From assembly GCA_964384555.1 (NCBI GenBank), contig CAYLLA010000003.1, positions 11,205 through 75,204 of the forward strand: a DNA stretch of 64,000 nt, read 5' to 3'. This document shows, piece by piece, positions 33,829 to 43,611 of the stretch. Made by a program: the position numbers and the translations under genes. The notes under the pieces were generated by a model. The model did not search any database. It saw nothing but the letters and a program-made list of their open reading frames with translations, and had not been told where the DNA came from. Numbering within the stretch: the stretch's first letter is position 1; every line of letters begins with the position of its first letter. The DNA comes from CAG-390 sp964384555. Lineage in GTDB: Bacteria; Bacillota; Clostridia; Oscillospirales; CAG-272.

Positions 33829-35787
33829 ATGAGCATGATAGACAGGGATACCCCCCAAGTCATACCAATAAATACCGAACCGGCCACGGTCAGCGAAGCG
33901 AGATCCGACACCGTCGGTAAAAAAAAGAACGAAACCTCCGAGGAAAGGCGCGAGCGCTTGCTTGCCGAGGCACTGGCACTTCCACTGACCCCGGGCGTTT
34001 ATATCATGAAAAACGAGCGCGGGCGCGTTATATATGTAGGAAAATCGCGTAAACTGCGCGACCGCGTTTCGCAATATTTCAGAAACGGCGAAAAAAATCT
34101 TAAGACCGAGCGCATGACCTCGGCAGTCCACAGATTTGAATATATTCTGTGCGACACAGAGATGGAAGCGCTGACACTTGAAAACACACTTATAAAGCAA
34201 TACACCCCGCGATATAACATACGCCTTAAGGATGCAAAGTCCTATCCGTATATAAAGCTTACATCCGGAGAATATCCGCGCCTTGTAATGAGCCGGGCAA
34301 GAGTGGATGACGGTGCTAAATACTTTGGACCTTACTTTGGCACATCCACTGTTTTCTCGGTAATATCTCTCGTCAACAAGACCTTTGGCCTGCCGTCCTG
34401 CAAAAAGCGTTTTCCGGAAGATATAGGCCGCGACCGCCCCTGCCTTTACTATCGCATAGGCCAGTGCCGCGGTATTTGCACCGGCAGTGTGAGCACGACG
34501 GAATACAGTGAGATGGTATCTTGTGCTTGCGAGGTCCTTCGCGGTAACACAGCGCAGGCAAGGCGCGAGCTTGAGCGCGAGATGCTGGAATATGCCGAAC
34601 GCGAGGAATTTGAGGCCGCCGCACGCTGTCGCGATACTATACGCTCGCTTGAAAAGCTGTCGCAAAAACAAAAGGTGGTTGCATCTCCCGATTGCGATCA
34701 AGACATATGCGGCGTTTATGTCGGCGACACGATGACCATGATGTCGCTGCTGATCATTCGCGGCGGCGCATTAGTGGATAAAACTGATTTCCCGATATCG
34801 GGCGATGTGATAGCCGACCCACATGCATTCTGCACACTGATATGCGAGCATTACAAACGATGCGGGTATGCTCCGCGGCGTTTGCTGTTGAGCTTTGAAT
34901 GCGACGATGAGGATATAGCCCTGCTTACTGACTTTTTGAGCAATATCGGAGGCAGAAAGACATATGTTTCCGTTCCGATCATAGGCGACAACCGCAAGCT
35001 GTGCGATATGGCAGTTGAGAACGCAAAAGAGGCCGCGGCAAGACTTGAACGCGACACCGATCGCTCTGAGAGTACTGCCATGCGACTTGGTGAACTTTTG
35101 GGGCTTGATTATCTCCCCGAAAGGATAGAGGCTTACGATATATCAAATATCGGAGATGAGCATATCACCGCCGGCATGATAGTATACGATCACGGGAGTT
35201 TTTGTAAGCGCGATTACCGCACGTTCAGCATCAAGTCTACGCAGGGTGCCAACGACTACGGTGCAATGCGCGAGGCGCTCGAGCGGAGACTTGCGCACCT
35301 CTCTGACACCGATGGTTCATCATTTACCATTCCGCCTGATATTTTACTTATAGACGGCGGCGCAGAGCATCTGGCTGTAGCGCTTGATGTAATACATTCG
35401 CTGGGGCTCGAGCTTACCGCGGTGGGCATGGTAAAAGATGATTACCATAAAACCCGCGCGCTCATAACAGAGCACGGCGAGGTGAGCATCGCACGCGAAC
35501 AGGATGTGTACGGCCTTATCTACCGTATACAGGAGGAAGTTCACCGTTTCACCGTCTCAAAGATGAGCGGCGCCAAGCGTAAGACCATGCGGGTATCAAC
35601 GCTTGAAAAGATAAACGGCATAGGTCCCACAAAGTCAAAAAAGCTGCTTGCGGCTCTCGGCGGTCTTGGCGCGGTCAAAAGCGCGGATGTGGAGACCTTG
35701 GCGGCGATAAACGGAATATCCCGCGCCGAGGCCTTTGCGGTGTACAGCTATTTCCACCCGGATGAAGCCGAAAAAGAGGATAAATAA
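33829..35787 (+). CDS. uvrC: Excinuclease ABC subunit UvrC
   Basis: A 652-residue nuclease of nucleotide excision repair that cuts on both sides of a lesion bound by UvrAB. The GIY-YIG nuclease domain is at about residues 50-130 (PGVYIMKNERGRVIYVGKSR), the UvrB-binding UVR region follows (about 245-280), then the RNase H-like 5' nuclease domain with YDISNIGDEHITAGMIVY, and the C-terminal helix-hairpin-helix pair (LEKINGIGPTKSKKLL). The start at 33829 is chosen because AAGGAT is seven bases upstream; the longer frame upstream shows no family similarity. Confidence 0.96.
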   Translation: MSMIDRDTPQVIPINTEPATVSEARSDTVGKKKNETSEERRERLLAEALALPLTPGVYIMKNERGRVIYVGKSRKLRDRVSQYFRNGEKNLKTERMTSAVHRFEYILCDTEMEALTLENTLIKQYTPRYNIRLKDAKSYPYIKLTSGEYPRLVMSRARVDDGAKYFGPYFGTSTVFSVISLVNKTFGLPSCKKRFPEDIGRDRPCLYYRIGQCRGICTGSVSTTEYSEMVSCACEVLRGNTAQARRELEREMLEYAEREEFEAAARCRDTIRSLEKLSQKQKVVASPDCDQDICGVYVGDTMTMMSLLIIRGGALVDKTDFPISGDVIADPHAFCTLICEHYKRCGYAPRRLLLSFECDDEDIALLTDFLSNIGGRKTYVSVPIIGDNRKLCDMAVENAKEAAARLERDTDRSESTAMRLGELLGLDYLPERIEAYDISNIGDEHITAGMIVYDHGSFCKRDYRTFSIKSTQGANDYGAMREALERRLAHLSDTDGSSFTIPPDILLIDGGAEHLAVALDVIHSLGLELTAVGMVKDDYHKTRALITEHGEVSIAREQDVYGLIYRIQEEVHRFTVSKMSGAKRKTMRVSTLEKINGIGPTKSKKLLAALGGLGAVKSADVETLAAINGISRAEAFAVYSYFHPDEAEKEDK

Positions 35788-35849
35788 AGCTAAATAAGAA
35801 CGACCGAAAGCCTCCCGGCGGCGCAAAACGGTCGATGGGGGATCTTGAA

Positions 35850-36479
35850 ATGATGCGAATAATCACAGGCACGGCAAGAGGGACAAAGCTTGATGCGCCT
35901 GCCGGTATGACTACAAGGCCTACCGCCGAGCGAACTAAGGAAGCCATGTTTTCAAGCCTTCAATTTAATATACGCGGCAGATGTGTACTTGATCTTTTTG
36001 CAGGGTCGGGGCAAATGGGGCTTGAGGCCTTGAGCCGCGGCGCGGAGCTGGCTTATTTTTGCGACCGATCCGCCGATGCCGTAAAAACGATACGCGGCAA
36101 TGCCGAAAAAACACATCTTGCGGATAAATGCCGCATCTACAGTATAGATTCACAAGACTTTTTATTGCAAAATGCGGGCAGGCTGAGGTTTGATATCGTG
36201 TTTATCGATCCGCCGTATGCATCGGGGCTCGTGCCGCTCTGCCTTAAAAAGTTGGTGGCGGGGAAGTTCCTCACAAACGGAGCAATGCTCGTTTGCGAAA
36301 CACCGCGCGGTGCGGGAGCGTTCGGAGACGACGGAGAGCTTGGTAACTGTTTTGATGTTACAAAGACATCTGTATACGGTGCGGCAGAGATATCGATCCT
36401 GCGCTTTAAAGGCGACGATAACGCCGCTGCAACCAATATAGATATCACAAAAGATAAAAAAGGGGAGGGGACCACATGA
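35850..36479 (+). CDS. rsmD: 16S rRNA (guanine966-N2)-methyltransferase
   Basis: A 209-residue SAM enzyme that methylates G966 of 16S rRNA. It has the N-terminal MRIITGTARGTKL, motif I VLDLFAGSGQMGLEALSRG and the catalytic motif IV DPPYASG. The start at 35850 has a weak GGGGGA site; the next codon is also ATG. Its stop overlaps the coaD start (ATGA), the common rsmD-coaD arrangement. Confidence 0.95.
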   Translation: MMRIITGTARGTKLDAPAGMTTRPTAERTKEAMFSSLQFNIRGRCVLDLFAGSGQMGLEALSRGAELAYFCDRSADAVKTIRGNAEKTHLADKCRIYSIDSQDFLLQNAGRLRFDIVFIDPPYASGLVPLCLKKLVAGKFLTNGAMLVCETPRGAGAFGDDGELGNCFDVTKTSVYGAAEISILRFKGDDNAAATNIDITKDKKGEGTT

Positions 36480-36973
36480 CAACGGCGATCATTCCCGGCA
36501 GTTTTGACCCCATGACGCTCGGTCACAGAGACATAGTTTTGCGCGCCTCGCAACTCTTTGACAGGATCATTGTGGCCATTATGGTAAACCCCGAAAAGAT
36601 CGGACGTTTCTCCTTTGCAGAGCGAAAAAAGATCGCGGAGCTTACGGTATCGGATATAAAAAATGCCACGGTATTGACATCCCGCGGCTACCTCGCCGAC
36701 CTTGCGGCCGAGCTTGGTGCCGTAGCGATAGTCAAGGGCCTCCGAAATACCGATGATCTTATATATGAGCAGGAAATGGCGGTATTTAATCACCAAAGGA
36801 ATCCCGCGTGTGAGACGATATATCTGCCGTCATACGGAGATATGACACGCATCAGCTCGACCGCTGTGCGGCATGCCATCGACACCGGCGCGCCGCTTGA
36901 TGGCTTGATGCAGGAAGATGCCGCAAAATATATAAGAGCGCTTATTGCATCATCTGCCGATAAACATAGCTGA
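36476..36973 (+). CDS. coaD: Pantetheine-phosphate adenylyltransferase
   Basis: Makes dephospho-CoA from 4'-phosphopantetheine and ATP, a late step of coenzyme A synthesis. 165 residues. The nucleotidyltransferase motif is IPGSFDPMTLGH (residues 5-16), followed by VKGLRNTDDLIYEQEMA and the ISSTAVR signature (about residue 127). It is translationally coupled to rsmD. Confidence 0.96.
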   Translation: MTTAIIPGSFDPMTLGHRDIVLRASQLFDRIIVAIMVNPEKIGRFSFAERKKIAELTVSDIKNATVLTSRGYLADLAAELGAVAIVKGLRNTDDLIYEQEMAVFNHQRNPACETIYLPSYGDMTRISSTAVRHAIDTGAPLDGLMQEDAAKYIRALIASSADKHS

Positions 36974-37066
36974 TATATAGAAATAGGTACATCAGATAAT
37001 AATTTAAAAAAGACAAATTAAAAAAAGGAAGCCCTCGCCGCGGCGAAGGCTTGAGGTTAAAGTAAA

Positions 37067-38974
37067 ATGAAAGATGGTTTCATTAAAGCGGCGGCACTGA
37101 TCCCGGAGCTTCGGGTAGCCGATTGCAGTTACAATGCCAACAAGACCATAGAGCTGGCCCGACGCGCCGCAGAGCTTGGCGTGCGCATAATGGTCTTTCC
37201 GGAGCTTGGCATAACCGGCTACACCTGTCAGGATCTTTTCTTTCACAGCACACTGCTTAATGCCGCCGAGCGAGAGACCGAGCACATAATGCGCGAAACG
37301 GCAGATATCGATGCCTTGATATTCGTTGGTGTACCGCTTCTTGACTGCGGCAAGCTCTACAACGCCGCCGCCGCAATATACGGCGGACGTCTGCTCGGCA
37401 TCATCCCAAAGACTCTGCTTCCAAACTACGGAGAGTTTTACGAGGCACGGCAATTCACACCCGCACCAGATCACACCGAGATGATAAAGTTTGCATCACA
37501 AAGCTGTCCTTTCGGTACACGACTTCTGTTCTGCCACAGCCATATAAAGGAGCTTGTGGTCGCCGCTGAGATATGTGAGGATATGTGGGGGCAGATCCCG
37601 CCCTCCACATATCATGCCGCCGCGGGTGCCACGGTGATCGTTAATCTTTCGGCATCAAACGAGCTGATCGGTAAGGCCGAATATCGCCGCACGCTGGCCT
37701 CCATGACATCCGCTCGCAATATATGCGGATATATCTACGCATCAGCAGGATGCGGGGAATCGACCACCGATCTTGTTTTTGCCGGTCACTCGCTTATATG
37801 CGAGGATGGCTCGGTGCTTGCCGAACGCGCCCCGTTCAGAGATACTGACATCTTGACAGCAGACATAGACGTAAAGATGCTGACATACAAGAGATCGCAA
37901 AACAACGTCTTTCACTGCGGCAACGATGCCGCTTACACTCGAATATCATTTGGCGGTGAGCCGACAGAGACCCGCCTTGAGCGCCGCTTCCCCTGCCGTC
38001 CCTTTGTGCCGTCCGATGACAGCACACGCCATGAGCGTTGCAGTTTGATACTTGATATGCAGTCTGCGGCACTTGCAAGACGTATAGAGCATACGCACGC
38101 ACGCACGGCCGTTGTGGGCATCTCCGGCGGTCTTGATTCAACGCTTGCACTGATAGTGGCAGAACGCGCCATGCGGCGACTTGGGCGCTCAACACATGAT
38201 ATCCTCACCGTTACCATGCCTTGCTTCGGTACAGGCGTGCGCACACGTGGCAACGCAGAGGAGCTCTCCCTGTTGCTCGACACCAGCTTCCGCTGTGTGG
38301 ATATCGCCGCATCGGTAAAACAGCACCTTTCGGATATCGGTCACGCGGAGGATAATTACGATGTGACATATGAGAACGCACAGGCTCGCGAGCGCACTCA
38401 AGTGCTAATGGATATCGCAAATCAGACCGGCGGTCTTGTCGTGGGCACAGGCGATCTCTCTGAGGTCGCGCTTGGATGGTCTACCTACAACGGCGACCAT
38501 ATGTCGATGTACGGTGTAAACTGCTCTGTCCCCAAAACGCTTATAAGATATATTGTAAAATACTACGCCGATACATGCGACAACGAAAAGCTTTCGGCGG
38601 TACTTTATGATATTCTTGACACCCCCGTATCTCCCGAGCTCGTTCCGTCTCGCCCGGGCGAGATAGGTCAGCGTACCGAGGATATCCTCGGCAGATATGA
38701 TCTGCATGACTTTTTCCTTTATTATATGATGCGTGGTGGATATTCCCCAAGCAAGCTTTATCGCATTGCAAAGCTCAGCTTTGCGGGGCAGTTTGATGAT
38801 GATTACATCAAAAAAACTCTGGAATTGTTCTGCCGCCGCTTCTTTGGGCAGCAATTTAAGCGTTCCTGCGTGCCGGACGGCGTAAAGATAGGCACGGTGG
38901 CGCTCTCCCCGCGCGGGGATTGGCGCATGTCATCCGATACATCCGCAAGCGAATGGCTGGCGGATATCGAATGA
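37067..38974 (+). CDS. nadE: Glutamine-dependent NAD(+) synthetase
   Basis: A 635-residue two-domain enzyme. Residues 1-270 form a nitrilase-fold glutaminase with the Glu in VFPELGITGYTCQDLF, the Lys in IPKTLLPNY and the Cys in AAEICEDMWGQ. From about 330 comes the ammonia-dependent synthetase with the P-loop GISGGLDSTLAL and VVGTGDLSEVALGWSTYNGD. It makes NAD+ from deamido-NAD+ with ammonia channelled between domains. A small GC hairpin (37031-37050) sits right before the TGAGG ribosome site. It ends 11 bases from the convergent feoB stop. Confidence 0.96.
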   Translation: MKDGFIKAAALIPELRVADCSYNANKTIELARRAAELGVRIMVFPELGITGYTCQDLFFHSTLLNAAERETEHIMRETADIDALIFVGVPLLDCGKLYNAAAAIYGGRLLGIIPKTLLPNYGEFYEARQFTPAPDHTEMIKFASQSCPFGTRLLFCHSHIKELVVAAEICEDMWGQIPPSTYHAAAGATVIVNLSASNELIGKAEYRRTLASMTSARNICGYIYASAGCGESTTDLVFAGHSLICEDGSVLAERAPFRDTDILTADIDVKMLTYKRSQNNVFHCGNDAAYTRISFGGEPTETRLERRFPCRPFVPSDDSTRHERCSLILDMQSAALARRIEHTHARTAVVGISGGLDSTLALIVAERAMRRLGRSTHDILTVTMPCFGTGVRTRGNAEELSLLLDTSFRCVDIAASVKQHLSDIGHAEDNYDVTYENAQARERTQVLMDIANQTGGLVVGTGDLSEVALGWSTYNGDHMSMYGVNCSVPKTLIRYIVKYYADTCDNEKLSAVLYDILDTPVSPELVPSRPGEIGQRTEDILGRYDLHDFFLYYMMRGGYSPSKLYRIAKLSFAGQFDDDYIKKTLELFCRRFFGQQFKRSCVPDGVKIGTVALSPRGDWRMSSDTSASEWLADIE

Positions 38975-38985
38975 TCGAAAGCAGA

Positions 38986-41283
38986 TCAAGCAAAGATCGA
39001 CCAAACAGAATTCACCAAAAAGGCTAACAGGGCACCGACGATCGCGGGCAGGATGGCGGAGACGACCATCCACCCGCGACTGCCGGTCTCTTTTTTTATC
39101 GTCAGAAGCGTGGTCGAACAAGGCCAGTGAAAGAGCATGAATATCACAAAGCAGACCGCCCGTCTCGCGCACCAACCGTTATCGGCAAGAACGGCACGTA
39201 ACACCTCGCCGCCCCCAAGCTCCGGCAAGCTGCCGGCCGCCAGATAGATCATCACGGTTATCGGCAACACTATCTCATTTGCGGGCAGGCCAAGGATAAA
39301 GCCCAGCAGTACGGCACCGTCAAGCCCGATAAGCCGCCCGGGTGCATCCAGCCACAAGGCAAGTGTTTGAAGTATGCTCACACCGCCGAGCTTTACATTG
39401 GCCAGAAGCCATATTGCAAGTCCTGCAGGAGCGGCGACCGCCGCGGCACGCCCAAGCACGAACAATGTGCGGTCAAGCAGTGAACGCACCAGCACGCGGC
39501 AAACATCGGGGCGGCGATAGGGCGGCATCTCAAGCGTAAACGCAGATGCCTCCCCGCGAAGCAGAGTGCGGGATAGAATAAAAGTTACGGCAAAGGTCAC
39601 CAAAACGCAAAGGATCATAAACGCCGCCAAAATCAGAGCGGCAAGTACGGATGATCTGCGCCCGACCGCCACAAAAAGCGTTATGGCGGTAATGATCGCA
39701 GGAAAGCGACCGTTACAGGGCATAAGGGCATTTGTAAGTATAGCAAGCAGTCGCTCGCGCGGAGAGTCGATTATTCGACAGCCCACTACGCCCGCCGCAT
39801 TACAGCCAAGCCCCATGCACATAGTCAGCGCTTGCTTGCCGCAAGCGTGCGCACAAGCAAAGGGTCTGTCAAGAGCATACGCGATGCGCGGCAGATATCC
39901 GGCATCCTCGAGCAGTGTGAACAAAGGAAAAAATATTGCCATCGGCGGCAGCATGACAGATACCACCCACCCAAGCACTCTAAACGCGCCGCCAATAAGT
40001 GCATCGGTAACGATACCCGGCACACCTATGCTTATAAACGACCGATAGAGCCATTCCTCCGCCGCGGCAAATCCGCGTGCCAAAAGCTCGGAGGGATAAT
40101 TAGCTCCTTTTATAGTCAGCCACAGTACGGCAAATAAAAAGAGGAGCATCATGGGATATCCGACCAGTCTGCCGGTGAGCAGTTTATCTATCCTGCAGTC
40201 GCGCTCACCGTACCCGCCTCCGCCTTTTGTTTTTTCTATCGCTCCGTGGCAGATATCATCCGCGCGTTCCATCACCGCGATAGCCACGCTGTCGCCAAGG
40301 CCGTCGCGGTCCTGTATTTCTCCCCGGCATGCAGAGGCGGGGGCGCCCTCTCCATCCTCGCCTCTCAGCACCTGCCACGCCGCCGCATATGCCGCCGCCA
40401 AAGCTTCAAGTTCAAAATCGGTAAAGTCACTCTCGCAGTTGCTCTCGCCGGCTTTGCCGCAGCCCGATAGGAGCGTAAGGCCCGCAAGCTCGCTCAATAC
40501 ATCACTGCCTATGCCTCTTTGCAGCAATTCAAGCCCCGCCGCACGCGCTCGCAATCCCACACCAAAGCGGGATCGCAAAAGCGGTGTTTCGGCGAGTATC
40601 TTTGCGGCGCGTTCTATCTCCGGCTGATATATGACCGGAGGAGGCACAACCCTCTCCGCAGGCGACGCGGCGGGCAGGGAGGAGTCACACTCTCTCGCCC
40701 GAGTGAGCACAGCGGCGCGGGCAAGATCATGCACGGCGGCTGCCGTGCGGGTAATATCCGCGCGGCGCTTGGCGGATATCCCGATAACGGGAACTCCGAG
40801 TCTTTGGGATATTATATCGATATTCGGTGACACGCCGCGGCGTTTGGCCTCCTCCATAAGATTTACGCAAACGAGCGTGCGCGGCGATATCTCAAGTGTT
40901 TGCAGCACAAGCCCCATATTTCGCTCAAGACAGCCCGCATCGCATACCACCACGCAAATATCCGGCAGTCGCCCATCCTTGCCGTGCAGGATATAATCAC
41001 GCGCTACGACCTCCTCCGGCGAGTGCGGAAAAAGCGAGTATGTACCCGGCAGGTCCGTTACATGATACGCAGTGCCGCCAAACGTATAATCTCCCTCGGC
41101 AGTAGCTACCGTTTTGCCAGGCCAGTTTCCGGTGTGCTGTGACATTCCCGTCAGCGCATTAAAAAGCGTGGTCTTGCCGACATTGGGATTTCCGACGAGC
41201 GCTATCGTAACGCTCTCGCCGAGATCATCCGCCGACCCGCGTTTGCGCCACAGCACGTGTAACGGCTTATTTGATATACACAT
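38986..41283 (-). CDS. feoB: Ferrous iron transport protein B
   Basis: A 765-residue Fe(II) transporter. The N-terminal G domain has G1 GNPNVGKTTLFNALTG, then HTGNWPGKTV (G2), DLPGTYSL (G3) and VNLMEE (G4); a helical spacer with an insert rich in G, D and S follows; the C-terminal half has about nine helices with the two Gate regions, including GLGCNAAGVVGCRIIDSPRE and LMPCNGRFP, both with conserved Cys. This Gly-Cys-Asn form is common in Clostridia. The start at 41283 is used because AAAGGAG lies inside the end of feoA; the longer frame would begin within feoA. Confidence 0.95.
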   Translation of the reverse strand: MCISNKPLHVLWRKRGSADDLGESVTIALVGNPNVGKTTLFNALTGMSQHTGNWPGKTVATAEGDYTFGGTAYHVTDLPGTYSLFPHSPEEVVARDYILHGKDGRLPDICVVVCDAGCLERNMGLVLQTLEISPRTLVCVNLMEEAKRRGVSPNIDIISQRLGVPVIGISAKRRADITRTAAAVHDLARAAVLTRARECDSSLPAASPAERVVPPPVIYQPEIERAAKILAETPLLRSRFGVGLRARAAGLELLQRGIGSDVLSELAGLTLLSGCGKAGESNCESDFTDFELEALAAAYAAAWQVLRGEDGEGAPASACRGEIQDRDGLGDSVAIAVMERADDICHGAIEKTKGGGGYGERDCRIDKLLTGRLVGYPMMLLFLFAVLWLTIKGANYPSELLARGFAAAEEWLYRSFISIGVPGIVTDALIGGAFRVLGWVVSVMLPPMAIFFPLFTLLEDAGYLPRIAYALDRPFACAHACGKQALTMCMGLGCNAAGVVGCRIIDSPRERLLAILTNALMPCNGRFPAIITAITLFVAVGRRSSVLAALILAAFMILCVLVTFAVTFILSRTLLRGEASAFTLEMPPYRRPDVCRVLVRSLLDRTLFVLGRAAAVAAPAGLAIWLLANVKLGGVSILQTLALWLDAPGRLIGLDGAVLLGFILGLPANEIVLPITVMIYLAAGSLPELGGGEVLRAVLADNGWCARRAVCFVIFMLFHWPCSTTLLTIKKETGSRGWMVVSAILPAIVGALLAFLVNSVWSIFA

Positions 41284-41284
41284 G

Positions 41285-41572
41285 TCAGCTCCTTTCATCC
41301 TGCGCCCCCATTTCGATCTTATTTTGAGTATCTTTCTGCTTTACCGTAATATCTGCAACATCACGCGCCCTCAGGGCTATAAGCGCACCGCAAATGAGAT
41401 ATGCCGATGGGTCGCCGCCGGGACTGCGGCTCACACACTCCACCTCGCGCCCGGGTATCAACCCAAGATCAAAAAGCCGCCGCTTGATACCCCTTTTTGC
41501 CGCAACGCAGGTGACCTCCGCCCTCTCACCCGGCCGCATTTTATCCATCCCCCGAAAGACCGTATCCCCCAA
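41285..41572 (-). CDS. feoA: FeoA family ferrous iron transport protein
   Basis: A 95-residue SH3-fold cytosolic protein that assists FeoB. The family core is RLFDLGLIPGREVECVSRSP followed by YLICGALIALR. The start is taken as TTG at 41572 because AAGGAG stands eight bases upstream of it; ATG codons at 41548 and later lack such a site. Its end overlaps the feoB ribosome site, so feoA-feoB are co-transcribed. No clear Fur box could be read in 41573-41700. Confidence 0.9.
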   Translation of the reverse strand: MGDTVFRGMDKMRPGERAEVTCVAAKRGIKRRLFDLGLIPGREVECVSRSPGGDPSAYLICGALIALRARDVADITVKQKDTQNKIEMGAQDERS

Positions 41573-41773
41573 AGCCGTATCTCCTTAAATTATTCTAAAG
41601 ATATAGATCAAAAATATGGTGTTGCGGCAAAAGCGCACACAGATAACTAATGCCCCCGCACGCTTGCCGACATTTTATCACCTGACAACAGCATATTCCG
41701 TATCGCATCGACATGTTACCTGTATAATAATTGATAATTCAAAAAAGTTTAACGCACAAACAGATGTTTAGGC

Positions 41774-41802
41774 TTGCATTATTATTTATAATGTGGTATA
41801 AT
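41774..41802 (+). promoter_or_regulatory. Promoter of the heterodimeric ABC exporter operon
   Basis: TTGCAT (41774-41779), 17-base spacer, TATAAT (41797-41802) with extended -10 TGG. A second TATAAT (41723-41728) further upstream lacks a good -35 box. Confidence 0.72.
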
Positions 41803-41850
41803 ACCTCTCGTTGTCTAAAAATGAAAATTCAAAATAAAGGAAGGATGTAT

Positions 41851-43611
41851 ATGATCAAACGACTTTATGCGTGCGTTAGAGAATACAAGCTTGCCGCATG
41901 GCTGACACCGCTTTTTATACTCGGTGAAACAGTCATCGAATGCCTTATTCCTTATCGCATCGCCAATCTCATCAACAATCTTAATGCCAACGGTGTTGTG
42001 CTTGAGAGCCTGCTCAGCGACGGTCTTGTTTTGGCGCTTATGGCGCTGTCATCCCTTATCTTCGGGACGCTTGCCGCACTGTCGGCATCCAAAGCAGGTG
42101 CAGGCTTTGCCAAGAACCTGCGCCATGATATGTATGACCGCATTTGCAAATATTCCTTTGCAAATATCGATAAGTTCTCATCATCATCGCTCGTAACGAG
42201 AATGACTACCGACGTTGGTAACGTTCAAATGGCCTTTATGATGATAATCCGCATGGCCATACGTTGCCCGCTTATGCTGATATTCTCGGTCGTTATGGCC
42301 TATATCATGGGCGGCAGTCTGTCTGCGCTCTTTCTCATCGTTATTCCGTTTTTGGCGGTCGGACTCTTCCTTGTTGCCAAAAACGCAATGCCCGCGTTCA
42401 GACGTGTTTTCCGTAAATACGATAAGCTCAACGAGTCTATCGAGGAGAACGTCTCCGCCATGCGCGCCGTAAAGAGCTTTGTGCGCGAGGACTTTGAAAA
42501 GGAAAAATTCAACCGCGCATCAGAGGATATTCGCAGTGATTTTACACATGCCGAGCGTATAGTGGCACTAAACTCTCCGCTTATGCAGATCTGTGTTTAC
42601 TTTAACATGGCCTTTGTCCTTTATGTCGGCTCCAAGCTGATCATAAACAGCAACGGCACGTATATCGATGTCGGCCAGCTCTCCGCTATGCTGACATACG
42701 CTTTCCAGATCCTTTCATCGCTTATGATGGTGGCCATGATCTGCGTTATGCTTACCCTGTCCGTTGAGTCTGCCAACCGTATAAACGAGGTACTGGCTGA
42801 AGAATCCTCTCTCACCGACCCTGTCGATCCCCTTAATGATGTTAAGGATGGTTCGATCGATTTTGACGGCGTAAGCTTTAAATATTCCGAAAAAGCCGAA
42901 AAGAACTCGCTCGAGGGCGTGGATCTGCATATAGGCTCGGGCCAGACTGTCGGTATACTCGGCGGCACGGGCTCGGGTAAATCCTCACTTGTACAGTTGA
43001 TCCCGCGACTTTACGATGTCACCGAGGGATCCATTCGCGTAGGCGGCGTGGATGTTCGCAAATACAGCATCGAGGCCCTGCGCGAGCAGGTCGCCATGGT
43101 ACTGCAAAAGAACCTGCTTTTTGCCGGCACGATAAGCGAAAACCTCAGATGGGGCAATGAAAACGCAACAGATGAGGAGCTGAGAGAGGCTTGCAAGCTT
43201 GCCCAAGCTGACGAGTTTATAAGCCAGTTCCCGGACGGATATGAGACAAAGATAGAGCAGGGAGGCGCCAATGTTTCCGGCGGACAAAAACAGCGCCTGT
43301 GCATTGCCCGAGCTCTGCTTAAAAAACCGAAGATACTGATACTTGACGACTCCACGAGCGCCGTTGATATGAAGACGGATGCACTCATACGCATGGGCTT
43401 TAAGCAGTATATTCCGGAGACGACAAAGATCATCATCGCACAGCGTGTTGCATCCGTTATGGATGCGGATATCATAGTTGTCATGGACGGCGGAAAGATA
43501 ATCGACCGCGGCACTCATGACGAACTGCTGACACGTTGTGAGATCTACAGAGATATCTACGAACAGCAAACGAAGGGAGGCAGTGAGAATGAAGACGAAA
43601 GCAACGACTGA
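41851..43611 (+). CDS. ABC exporter subunit with degenerate ATPase site
   Basis: A 586-residue half-exporter: six helices (about residues 15-310), then an ATPase domain. Walker A is GGTGSGKSS and the signature is NVSGGQKQR, both good, but Walker B reads ILILDDSTSAVD (the catalytic Glu is Asp) and the H-loop reads IIAQR (His replaced by Gln). This is the pattern of the non-catalytic partner in heterodimeric exporters such as LmrCD or TM287/288. Its partner is the next gene, which overlaps by 23 bases. The start at 41851 follows AAGGAAGG. It likely exports drugs, peptides or lipids; substrate unknown. Confidence 0.93.
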   Translation: MIKRLYACVREYKLAAWLTPLFILGETVIECLIPYRIANLINNLNANGVVLESLLSDGLVLALMALSSLIFGTLAALSASKAGAGFAKNLRHDMYDRICKYSFANIDKFSSSSLVTRMTTDVGNVQMAFMMIIRMAIRCPLMLIFSVVMAYIMGGSLSALFLIVIPFLAVGLFLVAKNAMPAFRRVFRKYDKLNESIEENVSAMRAVKSFVREDFEKEKFNRASEDIRSDFTHAERIVALNSPLMQICVYFNMAFVLYVGSKLIINSNGTYIDVGQLSAMLTYAFQILSSLMMVAMICVMLTLSVESANRINEVLAEESSLTDPVDPLNDVKDGSIDFDGVSFKYSEKAEKNSLEGVDLHIGSGQTVGILGGTGSGKSSLVQLIPRLYDVTEGSIRVGGVDVRKYSIEALREQVAMVLQKNLLFAGTISENLRWGNENATDEELREACKLAQADEFISQFPDGYETKIEQGGANVSGGQKQRLCIARALLKKPKILILDDSTSAVDMKTDALIRMGFKQYIPETTKIIIAQRVASVMDADIIVVMDGGKIIDRGTHDELLTRCEIYRDIYEQQTKGGSENEDESND